DNA of 31,328 nt from Heterotrichella gracilis (Eukaryota > Sar > Xanthophyceae > Tribonematales > Xanthonemataceae): assembly GCA_032358255.1 (NCBI GenBank), contig JAULBX010028205.1, positions 1 to 31,328 on the forward strand, written 5' to 3'. Under the pieces are notes generated by a model that was not told the DNA's origin, did no database searches, and saw only the letters and a program-made list of their open reading frames with translations. This document shows, one piece after another, positions 19,415-30,100 of the stretch. How positions within the stretch are numbered: position 1 is the stretch's first letter; each line of letters opens with the position of its first letter. The translations under genes and the position numbers were made by a program.

Positions 19415-22400
19415 CTGTGCGTGCTTTGGGAGCTTGTGGCACCCTCCACCACACCCTCGCCGGGATTGGTGGCTAGTGGGCAAGCGGTGTAGGGGTGGTG
19501 CTGCAGTGCCGGTTGCACTCGTGCTCTGCATTATTTCCTGCAGAGTATGGGTTGACAGAGCTTTGCTTAGTGCTAGCACAACAGCGAAAGGCTGGTACAG
19601 CTGCACACAAGGCACTGCACCACAGCCGTTGTGGCACCGTGTTATACACTGGTTTGCAGTAACGCGTCGTTGCAAAGCAACCGCCACCATGAAGCAAGCA
19701 ACCTAAACTGTGCTTCCTGCATAGGCTATGCAAGCATTCAGTGTGATCTTGTTTATATGAACAAGTGATCCACAGGACTCAGCTACTGCGTATGCATTCA
19801 CACCTGTACTCCTTGCGTGGCTTGCAGTTGCCCACTCTTTGCTCTGTCGGGCGAAAGGTTTAGGCCAACGGGTTTAACAACCTGGTCAATCCGTGTGTTC
19901 CGCGTGGCTCTGGGATATTATCACGCAGGGACTGAGTGTTCCAACGCTCATGACAGCAGATCTGCACGAACGATCGACAGTACTGGTTTGCACGAGCGTT
20001 GTCCTGTTCAAGGTGAGGCACATCTAGTATCGCTATGTTCAAGCCAACGCCAATTTGCCAGTTTTGTGTCTGCAATAACCACCCAGCAGCAGGTGACCTG
20101 TGCTCAACAGAAGGCCGACCAACTGAATGAAAGCTGCCCAACGACCCTGTCCCACCTGTCGGTACCACAGGCGTTCCATGGAACGTACCGACAAAACGCC
20201 AATTGGTGCAACTTGTCATAAAAAGACGCGTCATGCTTGACGCGGAAGCACGTCGAAGCGACACATGGCCTGTACCTGTGAACTACTCCACTGCCTGTAG
20301 TCAAATCAATCCAAATCAAAATTCCATCCTTGACCCCCGTTTCATCCCGACCTGATCCCAAACATTGGCCCCTGGGATCCTTACTCAAACATGAGGGATT
20401 TGTTTACAAATGGACACAAGCTATTGTTACACTATCCCCTCTTCCTATCTGTCCTCAGTTTGCACATATGTGGTGCCAAAATTATGCCTAGCAATATTGC
20501 AGCATGCGTCGCACATGAATGTCAGTTCTATGAGAGCTCAATTCCTTCAAACCCAATACTTCATACGTAGTGCTGTACGTACACCTTAGCTGTCAGCATG
20601 GCTGATTCAGCAGTGTAAAGGATGGCTGGGATCACAATATTACAAGATTCACTTTGTAGAATTCACACCATGGGAAGGTGGCAGTCACATTCATGGAGCC
20701 AACCCGGGCTCGCGAGACAGTTGGAGGCGCTTAAGTACCCTGCATACAGAAAATGCTGTACTGTTGGTTAGCCAGATCCAGGCTGGCAACCTTGCGAGAA
20801 AAAATTGAACTTTGAACGTCTCGTGAATGCCATGCATGAACAAATAGGCCTGCAGAATGCTTGCAGCTGCAAGGTTCAGGGTGTGAGCAAACCAATGTGT
20901 GTGTGGGGGGGCGCACCCAGTCAGCCCACCAGGCTTTCAAAGTGTCTTCCCAGTTTAAATTTTTTGCATACCCACCCCGCTTCAACAGGGGGAGCCCTTT
21001 GACAGGTGGGACTTTGTGTCATTTATCGACGGCTATAGAAGGCCCCTGTGGAGGAGCTCCCTGGGATGGCTACGGCGCTGCCGCCCTTGTAAATTGATTA
21101 TTTCAGTCCTGGGCGCGGAAGGAGAAAGGAAACGTCCAAAGGTGGCAGCCAGGCACAACACACACACAATGGGCGTGTTCCACCTCGCTAAACACATAAA
21201 AAGTGTGAATTACAAGGCATAGCCTAAAGCATAGCCTCGGCAAAATAAAGTCAGTCCCAGTAAGTATATTAATCCTGGTTAAATCTTTGTCAGTTTTATT
21301 TTCAAATAAATCTTGTAAATAAATCTTGTAATGGATATTATATTTTTAAAAATTTAAATACACACCTCTGGGTATATCCATTGCGCATTGCCCCCTGAGT
21401 GGGTTTGCCTCACTCCATCTCAGAATTTCTGCATCCTGCACCCTGCTCCTGCTGCCAAGGGTACTCAGCTAACATATATATACCTATCCTTTCCTATTGT
21501 CCTTGACTGCGCTATATGGAGGTAATCAGTGAGAAGTAGTTCAAAATCCCTACCTGGTGTTGGCATAGGCCTACTAGAAGGGCGTCCAGATATATTGTAC
21601 AAGGTCCACCTTTCAATTTTGCTCAAAAGCGCTGTGAAAAGAATGCCACTAACCGTTCATGCCCCATCGCACTGCAACATTGTGCACGATTATGTGACAC
21701 GTTCAACCTTTCGGGCTGCATGATGTGAAAATGAGACCATGCGTATCACATCCAAAGCGACGCACTCCCTTCAACCTGCCTCAGCATGCTAATAATGCCC
21801 CTAGCCTTTGGGTACGTGACGCTACCCGCATCCATTAATACATAAACATGAGTATTTCATGCCTTTTCAGGTTGTCCAGTATAGAGTTTGATCAACATTG
21901 TAGGCAGGTGGTTTGACTGTGGCAAATGTCCTTTCAGGGATTCAAGACAAATGCCTGACCACCTCCCCCCTCACTGGTGCCATATATCTGCACTTTGGCA
22001 CACAAGCTGGAGTTGAGGGTTTATCATCAGGGAGATGGCCCAGAAATTTTGGGGATTTGCTTTGCCTGAAATTGCCCATTCCAAAGGTTTCAGCACTATA
22101 GGTAGGCGCACTCAATATGCCTCTCAGATTGAGTGTGCTTGACAACGGGTGCAAACCCATTTGCCAAATGGAATATACACTGTTTTTCGAAACCGCTGGT
22201 GGGAACTTCGGCTGCCTGACGAGGTGGTTGAGCAGTGCTGGGTGAGGTGTTCCAGTTCTCCTCCTCCGACACACAAACCTGCCAAGAGAGTCACGTTCTC
22301 GATATCCACAAGGACCTGGAGCAGTGCTGTTAGTTGAAACCAAGAAACTGGGTTGGTGAGTGGAGTAGGTGGTCTCATGCATGCCCAAATAGCTCTCAAG

Positions 22401-22440
22401 AGCAGCTCTACAATGAGCAGAGTATACCCCAATCGACAAG
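19415..22440. other. Gene-poor region upstream of the glycosyltransferase gene
   Basis: No exon with a recognisable domain. The glycosyltransferase promoter should be at the left end. About 21290-21360 is AT-rich and contains a perfect 13-bp tandem repeat (aaataaatcttgt, 21304-21316 and 21317-21329), each ending in a TGTAA word. Sequence at 21940-22440 is open on the minus strand in two frames (for example 22124-22450 with ENVTLLAGLCVGG). It could hold later exons of the partial SAP/MYND copy, but I could not align it with that gene. Confidence 0.4.
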
Positions 22441-22446
22441 CTGTGG

Positions 22447-22582
22447 CCAAAACTGCATTGGCAATTTAAATGCCAATTTTGAAACTGGCATTTAAAAATT
22501 GCCAGTTAAATTGCAATTTACATGGCAGTTTTTACATTGCCATGTAAAAATCCCCCGTTTTACATGGCAATCCCTCACCTTG
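22447..22582. repeat. Cluster of nested palindromes derived from an exon fragment
   Basis: Variants of ttacatggcaat and its complement alternate through this stretch. A perfect 14-bp inverted repeat (22536-22549 with 22558-22571, 8-base loop) and looser ones (acatggca/tgccatgt; ctggcatt...attgccag) occur. The segment 22553-22582 is an inverted copy, 29 of 30 bases, of 22744-22773 inside exon 4 of the partial SAP/MYND copy. A 9-bp perfect hairpin (acctgacag, ctgtcaggt) follows at about 22597-22620. Confidence 0.85.
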
Positions 22583-22725
22583 TTTTCTGCACAACACCTG
22601 ACAGTTGTGCCTGTCAGGTTCCTGGGCAATGATATATGCTTGACTGCTGAGTGCCCTTGACATGCACAACTTATTAAACTGTCACCCAACCACACGTTGA
22701 GGCAGCAAGCATTGTCTTTGCATAC

Positions 22726-24590
22726 CTGCTGTGTAGACCCTGGCAAGGTGTGGGATTGCCATGTAAAACGGGGCGTGGTGTGGATGATTTGGAACGGTAA
22801 CACCCAAAGTCAGGTCAACAATGGTCATGACCCTGTCGTTGAATCTGCCGAGCTTCTGCCATCACAAATAATACATCAGGTCAAGCATCATTACACAGCA
22901 TGGTGGGCGGCGAATTTGTCACAATCTGCAGGGATATAACTAATGGTTTAATCCTCAAGCGCTTTTAGCCAGCATACTCATATTCTATATATGCTGCAAC
23001 GCACATTATACAAAATGGTTTATTAGACAAATGACAATTAGGTTGCGCTGGACTTCATGGCATTGCCTGCTGTCTACATGATTTATCAGTGATAAATTAT
23101 CATCCTTTGGCTAGCACACTCAGCATGGTTCTGTCTGGTGTGGAACACCCTAAACCCTAAACAACACACTTTTACTGGGTTGGGTTGTCATTGCAACACA
23201 CACTGCTGTATAGGCTATTGGCCACCTACCTCCGGGGTTGACGGCATCTTCTGGATATCATGCATAACAAACTTCACCACAATTGCGCTGGACAGTAGGT
23301 CACCAGTGAGGCCACCATCATTGAGGCGTCCCAACTGAAGGATCCACGACAGCAGCGCCGTATCAGCGACATCACGCTCCGGCCCCAGTGCAACGCAGGA
23401 CAGGTGCAAGCCATGGTGATTGTGTCCATGCATATTGATGTGGCAGCTGTTCCCTAGCTCTGGCCCCATTACATGGTATGGTAATTGTTACTGGCCACCG
23501 ATGCATGCTGGTGATGGTGACGGGCCACACCCACCCTGGTGTCACCTGGCAGTTCCCTTGCAGACAAACACACATAAGGGGAAATGGTTGCAACTCTGGG
23601 AGCAACTGCCGCCAAAACCAGCGTGGCAAGTTTCGGTGGGCACGGCAAGCAGTGCTGCTAGTCCATGCGGGCGCGGCAGGCAAATCATTACAGCATCGCA
23701 CCGTGAGCTTCATAGCAGCTTCAATGGACTCCTCTAGCATGGACAGCGTGGCGCCCTTTGGCAGCACCTTCATGAGGCGCAGCTCGCGCTGTGTCAAATC
23801 TTGTGGGGAGGGCAGCACCCTGTTGGAGCTGCGCGTGGTGCTGGCATTGCCCTCTGAACCGCCTCCCTGTGTGGTGCCGCTGCTGGATGCCTGCGGCACA
23901 CAGCAGACAAGGGTGGGCCTGCTTGCGCGCAGTACCCTGCGACCTGTCTGATGAAGCAGTTAGCAGCAGTGTGGCATACGGTCACAACGCCGTGTGCACT
24001 GCCTTGCGCCAGCAGTACAGGCGTGCATTCACCACGCACCCTGGGACCTGGGGTTATGTAACTTGGGGCCTTGTTGCTAAGGCTGCTGCTGCTTCAGCTG
24101 CATGACGTGCAACACTTCCAGCGTGCCTTCCCAACCCTGAGCAGGGTTTCTCCCCCACAAGGTCTCAACGCACAGCCCTGCCAGTCCTAGCATGGGTGCG
24201 CAATGCAACCCTAAAATCCACACTGTCTGGGACCTGTTTGCTGCTGGGGACTGCATCAACTGCGTGTCACACTCCCTGTGCTCTACGTGTGCTTTTTGTG
24301 TGCAAGGTGTGCAGGCCGGTGAGTGCACACCCAGTGGGTCTTTGCAGGCTAGCCGTCCCAACCCTTGGGTAGGGTTTTGGCCGCTCACCTGCGGTGCCTC
24401 CATCTGCTCCAACAGGATGCTCCACCCAGGTGCACAGCCGCTGTCCACCAGGCCCCACCCGCTGAAGGGAGCACCAGCACTACCTGGCTAGGCGTGGAGC
24501 AGGGGTTGCGCCAGGCGACAAGGCTCCTGCGCCGGCTGGTGCACGCAAAGCCACGTGGCTTGGTCAGTGAATGGAACTGAGGCAGGTTCA
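22726..24590 (-). pseudogene. Partial, partly decayed duplicate of the SAP/MYND gene (exons 1-4)
   Basis: Exon 1 counterpart, about 24389-24590: homologous DNA, but the start codon position reads TTG and about 20 bp of the SAP helix region is missing. Exon 2, 23702-23890: intact, 63 aa, with RVLPSPQDLTQRELRLMKV and PKGATLSMLEESIEAAMKLT. Exon 3, 23230-23385: frame and length kept (ALLSWILQLGRLNDGGLTGD) and donor intact, but the acceptor cag of the other copy is ctg. Exon 4, 22726-22855: intact splice sites, same phase as the other copy, with HHAPFYMAIPHLARVYT. No MYND exon or later armadillo exon was found downstream. A degraded gene is likely, though exons 2 and 4 keep coding character. Exons are in the same order and strand as at 12969-15163, about 9.5 kb away, with the glycosyltransferase gene between. 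Confidence 0.7.
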
Positions 24591-24599
24591 AGTGTACAT

Positions 24600-26100
24600 A
24601 CAGGGGGCAGGGGTTTGGGGTGTGTGTGTGTCAGACTGATGTTTTTGGCACAAAGCCCTTGAAACCCTAGCGCAGCTGCGTAAAATCAATTGCACTCACA
24701 GTGCATTGCGCTCTGATAATGTGCTAGCCCATAAAGGGGTGGTGTGACATCAGGCCTGTGGAAGGCTTTATTCAGACCTGTGTAGAGGCATCGGCTACAT
24801 ACCTGGAGGTAACCCTGTCCAGGTTAGTACTGAGGCAAAGAGCAACTGCCGTGTGACAGGCCCAACAAGTGGGGTAGTGCCACAGGTGCTGCAGTGTCGT
24901 TGAAGGCGTGACCCGTGCGATGTTGGTGAAGTGTACACTGGGTACAATCCACTAAGTACAAGCGTTTGGCCTCCGTTGCAGCGCTGGTCGAAGGCTGTGG
25001 AGCTAGCTTTGTGCGAACCCTTGACCCGAAACCACTCTCGAGAGTTTTAAGCTTGAGCTACGTCTCCAGAATCTCGAGGGTACTGGAAAGTGAGGATTTT
25101 TGTCACCCAGGCTGTTTCGAGTTGTTACAACTGATACCCTTCACGCCACTTCGCAATCACCAGTGGATGCCAAAACTTCAGCACTGTTTGCACCCGTACA
25201 TCGACCTGAACCCCGTCTCGAACGAACCACACTCGACGTGTATGAGAAGCTGTTGTTAAGAAAGTTACAGCCCGTCTTCTGCTGGGACTTCGTGAACATA
25301 ACAACGAATTAATAACCCACAATGCATGCATATACTGGAAACCCCAAACGTCGACCGTAAACCCTAATTTGGGGTTGACACCCAAGTAATTCACTGTTTT
25401 GAGTCAGTGCACTGAGGCTGTGCTATTATAGTAGTGAAATTTCACAACATTACATCCACAACAACACCCACAACAAAATATCAGACACACAGGAGCCCTT
25501 GATACGGCAACTGTCAAGGGTGCCAAACATATAATTGCCTCACAACAGCAAATAATGAAAGTTGATGATAGCGACGGGCCAGCTGTTGTGGTGGGACTCC
25601 GGCAACACGATTCTATGACAAGTTAAAACTGTAGCAGCCTGCTAAAAAGAGGCTGCTTTGTAAATACACATTCACCCCAAGCGTTCTGGCCAAATCCATG
25701 ACCACCAGAGTATGTGCCCGGTTGCTCAGTCTTCTGCTACGGGCGGCAGCTCTGGCTGGTGCTTTGGAGGTCTCTGGCGTCCTGACGCACGTGGTTGTCT
25801 GTGCGCCCTACCAATCTCTATCCTACAAAAGAAAAAGGGTTTGCTCAGGCGTTGTTACCTACCTCCTTGCTGTTCTAGCGCTGATATACTAAGACCTACA
25901 AAAAATACCATCTAGTCTGTACTGGTGCCACCCCCAGCAGCCCCGTTGAGGCTGGGGTAGCCAGTGCTGCCCAAGGTTGCTAAGGGTAGCACCAGCACCT
26001 ACTAGGTAGTACCTTTGTATAGTATTAGTATTTAGCGCTAGAACAGCGTGGATGTTGGTAACACTGAGCGAACCCCTGGGGTAGCCAGTGCTGCCTGGGG
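24600..26100. other. Intergenic region with hairpins and short direct repeats
   Basis: No recognisable gene. Noted: a gtgtgtgtgtgt tract near 24621; telomere-like taaaccctaatttggggtt at about 25358; a hairpin at 25633-25657 (agcagcct, aggctgct); and a direct repeat tggggtagccagtgctgcc at about 25955 and 26078. Open frames at 24966-25259 and 25698-25892 show no known motif. Confidence 0.4.
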
Positions 26101-26101
26101 C

Positions 26102-26475
26102 TTATGGTGGTCGCACAGATGGGCCAGGGCTTCCCCCACCCGCCAACCTGTTCACGGTGGCCTCCAGGGCGCTCAGTCTCCCTTCCATTGTACTCAGCCT
26201 CTGTTCGATCGGCTGCAGGGCAGCCTGCAGGTCAGTCGAGGTTAACGACCCCAAGTTGTTGGGGCCCTGCTCCATTTGGGCTGGATCCCCCTGCTCCATG
26301 GTTAACAACCCTTGGGCGCTGCATACAGGGACAAGCGAGCAACTATCTTAAAAAGCGGTACTTGTGACGAGGACTGAGCAGAACACGAAATAGTAGGTAC
26401 ACAAGGGAGAGGACAGTGATGATACCAACAGAATGCATGCTTGCATGCATGTCATAACACCCCCCCTTCCCCCTG
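26102..26475 (-). mobile_element. Fragment of an LTR retroelement 5' end: leader and gag-like coiled coil
   Basis: The minus-strand frame 26308-26102 starts MLTMEQGDPAQMEQG and has a short heptad pattern (ALQPIEQRLSTMEGRLSALE, then ATVNRL), as seen at the N-terminus of some retroelement Gag proteins, then stops. Upstream on the same strand at about 26429 is tggtatcatcac, 9 of 12 matches to the common initiator-Met tRNA primer-binding site. Before that a purine run (agggggaaggggggg) abuts TGTTATGAC at 26459, which looks like a polypurine tract and an LTR start. The LTR-like part would be only about 30 bp, so the piece is rearranged or the reading is wrong. No pol motifs are present. Confidence 0.35.
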
Positions 26476-26579
26476 GCCAGTAAGGAGATTTAAACACAGT
26501 AAACAACCACCCAGCGCCTGGAACAAACGACTTCAATACGAACTTTGTTGAACTCAAGTTTACACGCGATTTTAGGGCG

Positions 26580-26628
26580 CAGCAGCTCATTCGTTCACAT
26601 ACCACAGTAGCAAACGAATGAGCTGCTG
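26580..26628. repeat. Perfect 16-bp inverted repeat, 17-base loop
   Basis: Arms cagcagctcattcgtt (26580-26595) and aacgaatgagctgctg (26613-26628) are exact complements. The loop contains ataccacag, whose complement ctgtggtat follows the right arm, so an alternative fold exists. No host gene is visible. Confidence 0.9.
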
Positions 26629-27195
26629 TGGTATCACCAGCTGGTCCAGCTTTTTCATTTGTAGTTACCACAGTTGCTGGGGTTTAGTTGTAGTTTCGGT
26701 ACATGTCCTTCATTATGTCCACACTGAGAATGCGGATTGCTGCAACTCTAGGGTTTGACTCAGTCGATACACCCTAGGTGTAGGGTTTCAAGGTCACCTT
26801 TGATCAAACCCCAAATCTAGGGTCCACGTGTACACGGGAGTTTGCTATAGCCATCAACTCTGACCCACAGCAGACAGGCACAAAAACGACGCTTCCATAT
26901 TGACGAGAAGATACACTAACCCTAGCCAATCGTGCGCAATTGTTGGCAATTGTTGGATAACACATAGATAACCTTTTAAGGCAATGCACAGCAGCGCACT
27001 GCAGAGCATTTAGCAGCACCATTTCATTGCTAGACGAAAAAAGAGAAACCCCATGCCAAGGCCTGAGTGGGGCAGGATAGCAGCGACGCATGGGCCCCAT
27101 TGCAAGGCCCTCAGGTGGAGCCATAACAACAGTATATTGCATTAAACTGTAGCATCAAGACATCATCCCCCGCTCACCCTGACACTCTCCTTCGC
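26629..27195. other. 3' flank of the FDW-repeat gene and spacer
   Basis: No exon is seen. Several CTAGGG / CCCTA telomere-like words occur at 26746-26825, including the near palindrome acaccctaggtgt. The region is otherwise unremarkable. The minus-strand FDW-repeat gene ends at 27196, so its 3' untranslated region is here. Confidence 0.4.
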
Positions 27196-30100
27196 CTATA
27201 CAGGCACTAGCATTGGGTGCGCCTTGACCTGGCTCTCAAGAGGCTGCGCCTGCGACTCGCTGCCTCTATTGTTTTGCACAGGCGCCTGGGATTCACTCCC
27301 CTTGCTGTTCTCCACCGGCACCAATAAGTGGTGCATCTTTTCCTTATTTTCCACCGGGACCAGCGAAACGTGCCCAGTCCCCGTGCTTTTCTCTGGCACC
27401 AGTACCGCATTCCCCTTGTCCTCCCCAGCCTGCAGCACCAGTGGCGCACCCTCCTCCCCACCCACAGGCACCACCACCGCCCCCCCCTTGTCCCCAGCTG
27501 CTGACTCCCCCTTGTCTGCAGCAGGCACCGCGCCCCCCTTGCGCACGTACTTCCGCTTCTCTATCCTTCCCCGCTTCACGTAATGTCCCATGGCCTTCAG
27601 CTTGGTATCCATGCCCCCCTTAACCAAATCGGGATTGTTCTCCAAATACGCCTCCCAGTCGAAATCCCCGGGGATGAGGTCCTTCATCTGGGCAAACTTG
27701 TAGAAACGCTTCTCGTTGCGCCCAGAAATGACGTAATGGCCGGAAGCCAGGTTCTCATTGTCGATGCCCATTTTTGTGACGAGCTCGGGGTTGATTTCAA
27801 GGTACTCGCGCCAGTCGAAGTCCACGGGGACGCCCCGCTCATCCACCTCCACGCCGTCCGTGTACGCCTGCGCAGGGGTTTTGTAGGGTGTTGTGAGGGA
27901 TTTGCGGTTATTGATTAGGGGGTTTTTGTCTCATTGATTGGGGTTTTGATGTAACTTGGTCGGGGTTTTCAAGCGGTAAAGGACGCCCTGCTCGTCCACC
28001 TCCACGCCGTCTGTGTATGCCTGCGCACGGGTTTGTAGGGCTTTGGTGAGGGTTTTGAGGTGAAGGAACAGGGTTTGGTGTCATTGATTAGGGGGGTTTA
28101 ATGTGATTAATTAGGGTTTTGAAGCGCCCCCCTCCTCCTTCCTTGTACACTTCAGGGTTATTGGTATTAATTAGGGTTGCGATCCCAGGGTTACCGGCTC
28201 ATCTGGGTGGTGTTGGCGATATTTGGATCCAGCCACTACCCACCCACCAACACCTGGCGTTCATCAAGCCCGAAATTCATATTGAAATGGGACGCCTCAT
28301 GCCCCCCCCCCCTCCCCCCCCACCGCACCCACCCCACAGCACCCACCCCCTCACAACAAACACATCCCCACCTCCACTTTGTTGGTCCTCTTGGACGTGG
28401 CCTCGTCATTTGCAGTCTGCTCATGCACCGCAGTGCCATCCCCGCTCACAGCCGGCCGCTTGTATTTCCTCCCCTCGTGCCGCCCGAAATCGCTGTAATG
28501 CGCCTCGGCAGCGGACTGCGTTTTCACCTCGGCCTCCAAATCTGGGTTCACCTAAGAACACAGACAATGAATGAATAAAGAATAATAGACGAGATAGTAA
28601 AAGGAATATGAGCTGAGTCTAAATACATGAGTACCCGCCCCGGCCCTTACAAAGCACAGGCAACATGCTGCGACAGGCCAGCATCCCAGGAAACAAGGAT
28701 CTACAGATCATGCACACCCACATGCAAATACAAGGGGTTCACAAATAAAATGTTGCAGTGTGTAGGGTTTAGAATCTAGGGTAAAAGGGGTTTTACCTCC
28801 AAATACTCCTTCCAGTCAAAACCCTCCGGCAGGCGCAAGTCGGTGCGGGGGGCTGCTTCTGCAGCCGACACCCCCCCCGCCCCCGCCCCCACCTCCGGCG
28901 CCACCCCCTTTTTGTACACCCTCCCCTCCTTCCTCCCCTGGCGCGCATAATGCGACTCCGCCGCGGCCTTGGTCCCAATCCCCGCTGGCCTGGGGATGGG
29001 ATTGGTCAGTTAGTTACCTGCATTCTCACCAAGCAGCAAGATTAGCAGCCAGGTTTGTACACACCGCGCCAGGCAGGGCTGTCCTGACACTACTTGCAAA
29101 AAGATTTACTTTGAGTATTCAAACCCTAAACCCTAGTTCCGTCCATGGTGGCCCTGGCTGTCCCTCTAAACTCGTTGCCCCATTGCCCTACCTGAGGTCG
29201 GGATTGAGGTCCAGATATTCCTTGAAATTGAAATTCGTGGGGAGGGTGGAGGCTGCGGATGAGTATTGGCGCTGCTCGCGGATGCCGAAGCGAACGTAGT
29301 GGCGTGCTGCGGAGGCATGATCCTTGGCCACCGTGCCTAGGTCGGGGTTGAGGCGCAGGTATGCCTGCCAGTCGAAATCTGATGGGAGGCCTGCGGGGAT
29401 AGTGGTGGTGGTGGTGTGGGGGAAAAGTGATGGCGTTTTGCTGGTGGTAATGGTGGCAGTGGGGAGGTGAATCACTATGGGGAGAATGGGCCAAGGTGGG
29501 GGGTGCTAATTACTGAGGGTTGGTCCTTGGCTACCACGGCTAGGTCAGGATTAAGGCGCAGGTAAGTCTGCCAGTCAAAATCCGATGGCAGTCCTGCGGG
29601 GGTTGTGGGTGGGTGCATGGTTGTGGGTTGGGAGGAGAGAGGCGGGAGGAGTGGGGGCGTGTGGAGGGTCGCGCAAAGTAAGGCCAATAATAATTGGCGG
29701 TAGTGCCTTGCCATGCAATACAGCCAGATGTAATAGATCATTAGCATTCATATCCCAAATCCTCCTTTCCATTGTTTTGTCAAATTTACCTGGCAGATGC
29801 AGCGGAACCCCTGGCCCGGTCACCGCAGGAATCCCTGGCCCCGTCACCACAGGTACCCCCCCTTGACCCGCCACAGCACCGCCACCCTCCCCTGTACCCC
29901 CCTGCTCGCCGCCCCCCTTGCTGGCCCTCAGCCGCTTCTGGGCCTCAATGATGGCGATCTGGGCAGGGGTGAGCTTGAATTGGGGGCGCGGGGTGGTGGA
30001 GGGGATGTGGGGTGCGCCAGATGTGGTTGGGAGCTGGTAACCAGGCACTTTCGGTAGCTGGCCGGGGAGCCTGGCGATCCCCGGGAGGCCCTGTGGGGAT

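Noticed and set aside
22553..22773. MITE with 30-bp terminal inverted repeats
   Set aside because: The right arm lies inside a coding exon conserved in the other gene copy, and no target-site duplication was seen. An inverted copy of exon DNA explains it better, though a genome search should decide.
27224..27583. Plus-strand frames opposite the last FDW exon
   Set aside because: They mirror the low-complexity LVPV-rich tail on the minus strand and have no independent support.
29525..29601. A sixth FDW repeat as a regular exon
   Set aside because: No donor gives the phase needed to join the next exon, so I list it as a copy rather than coding sequence.
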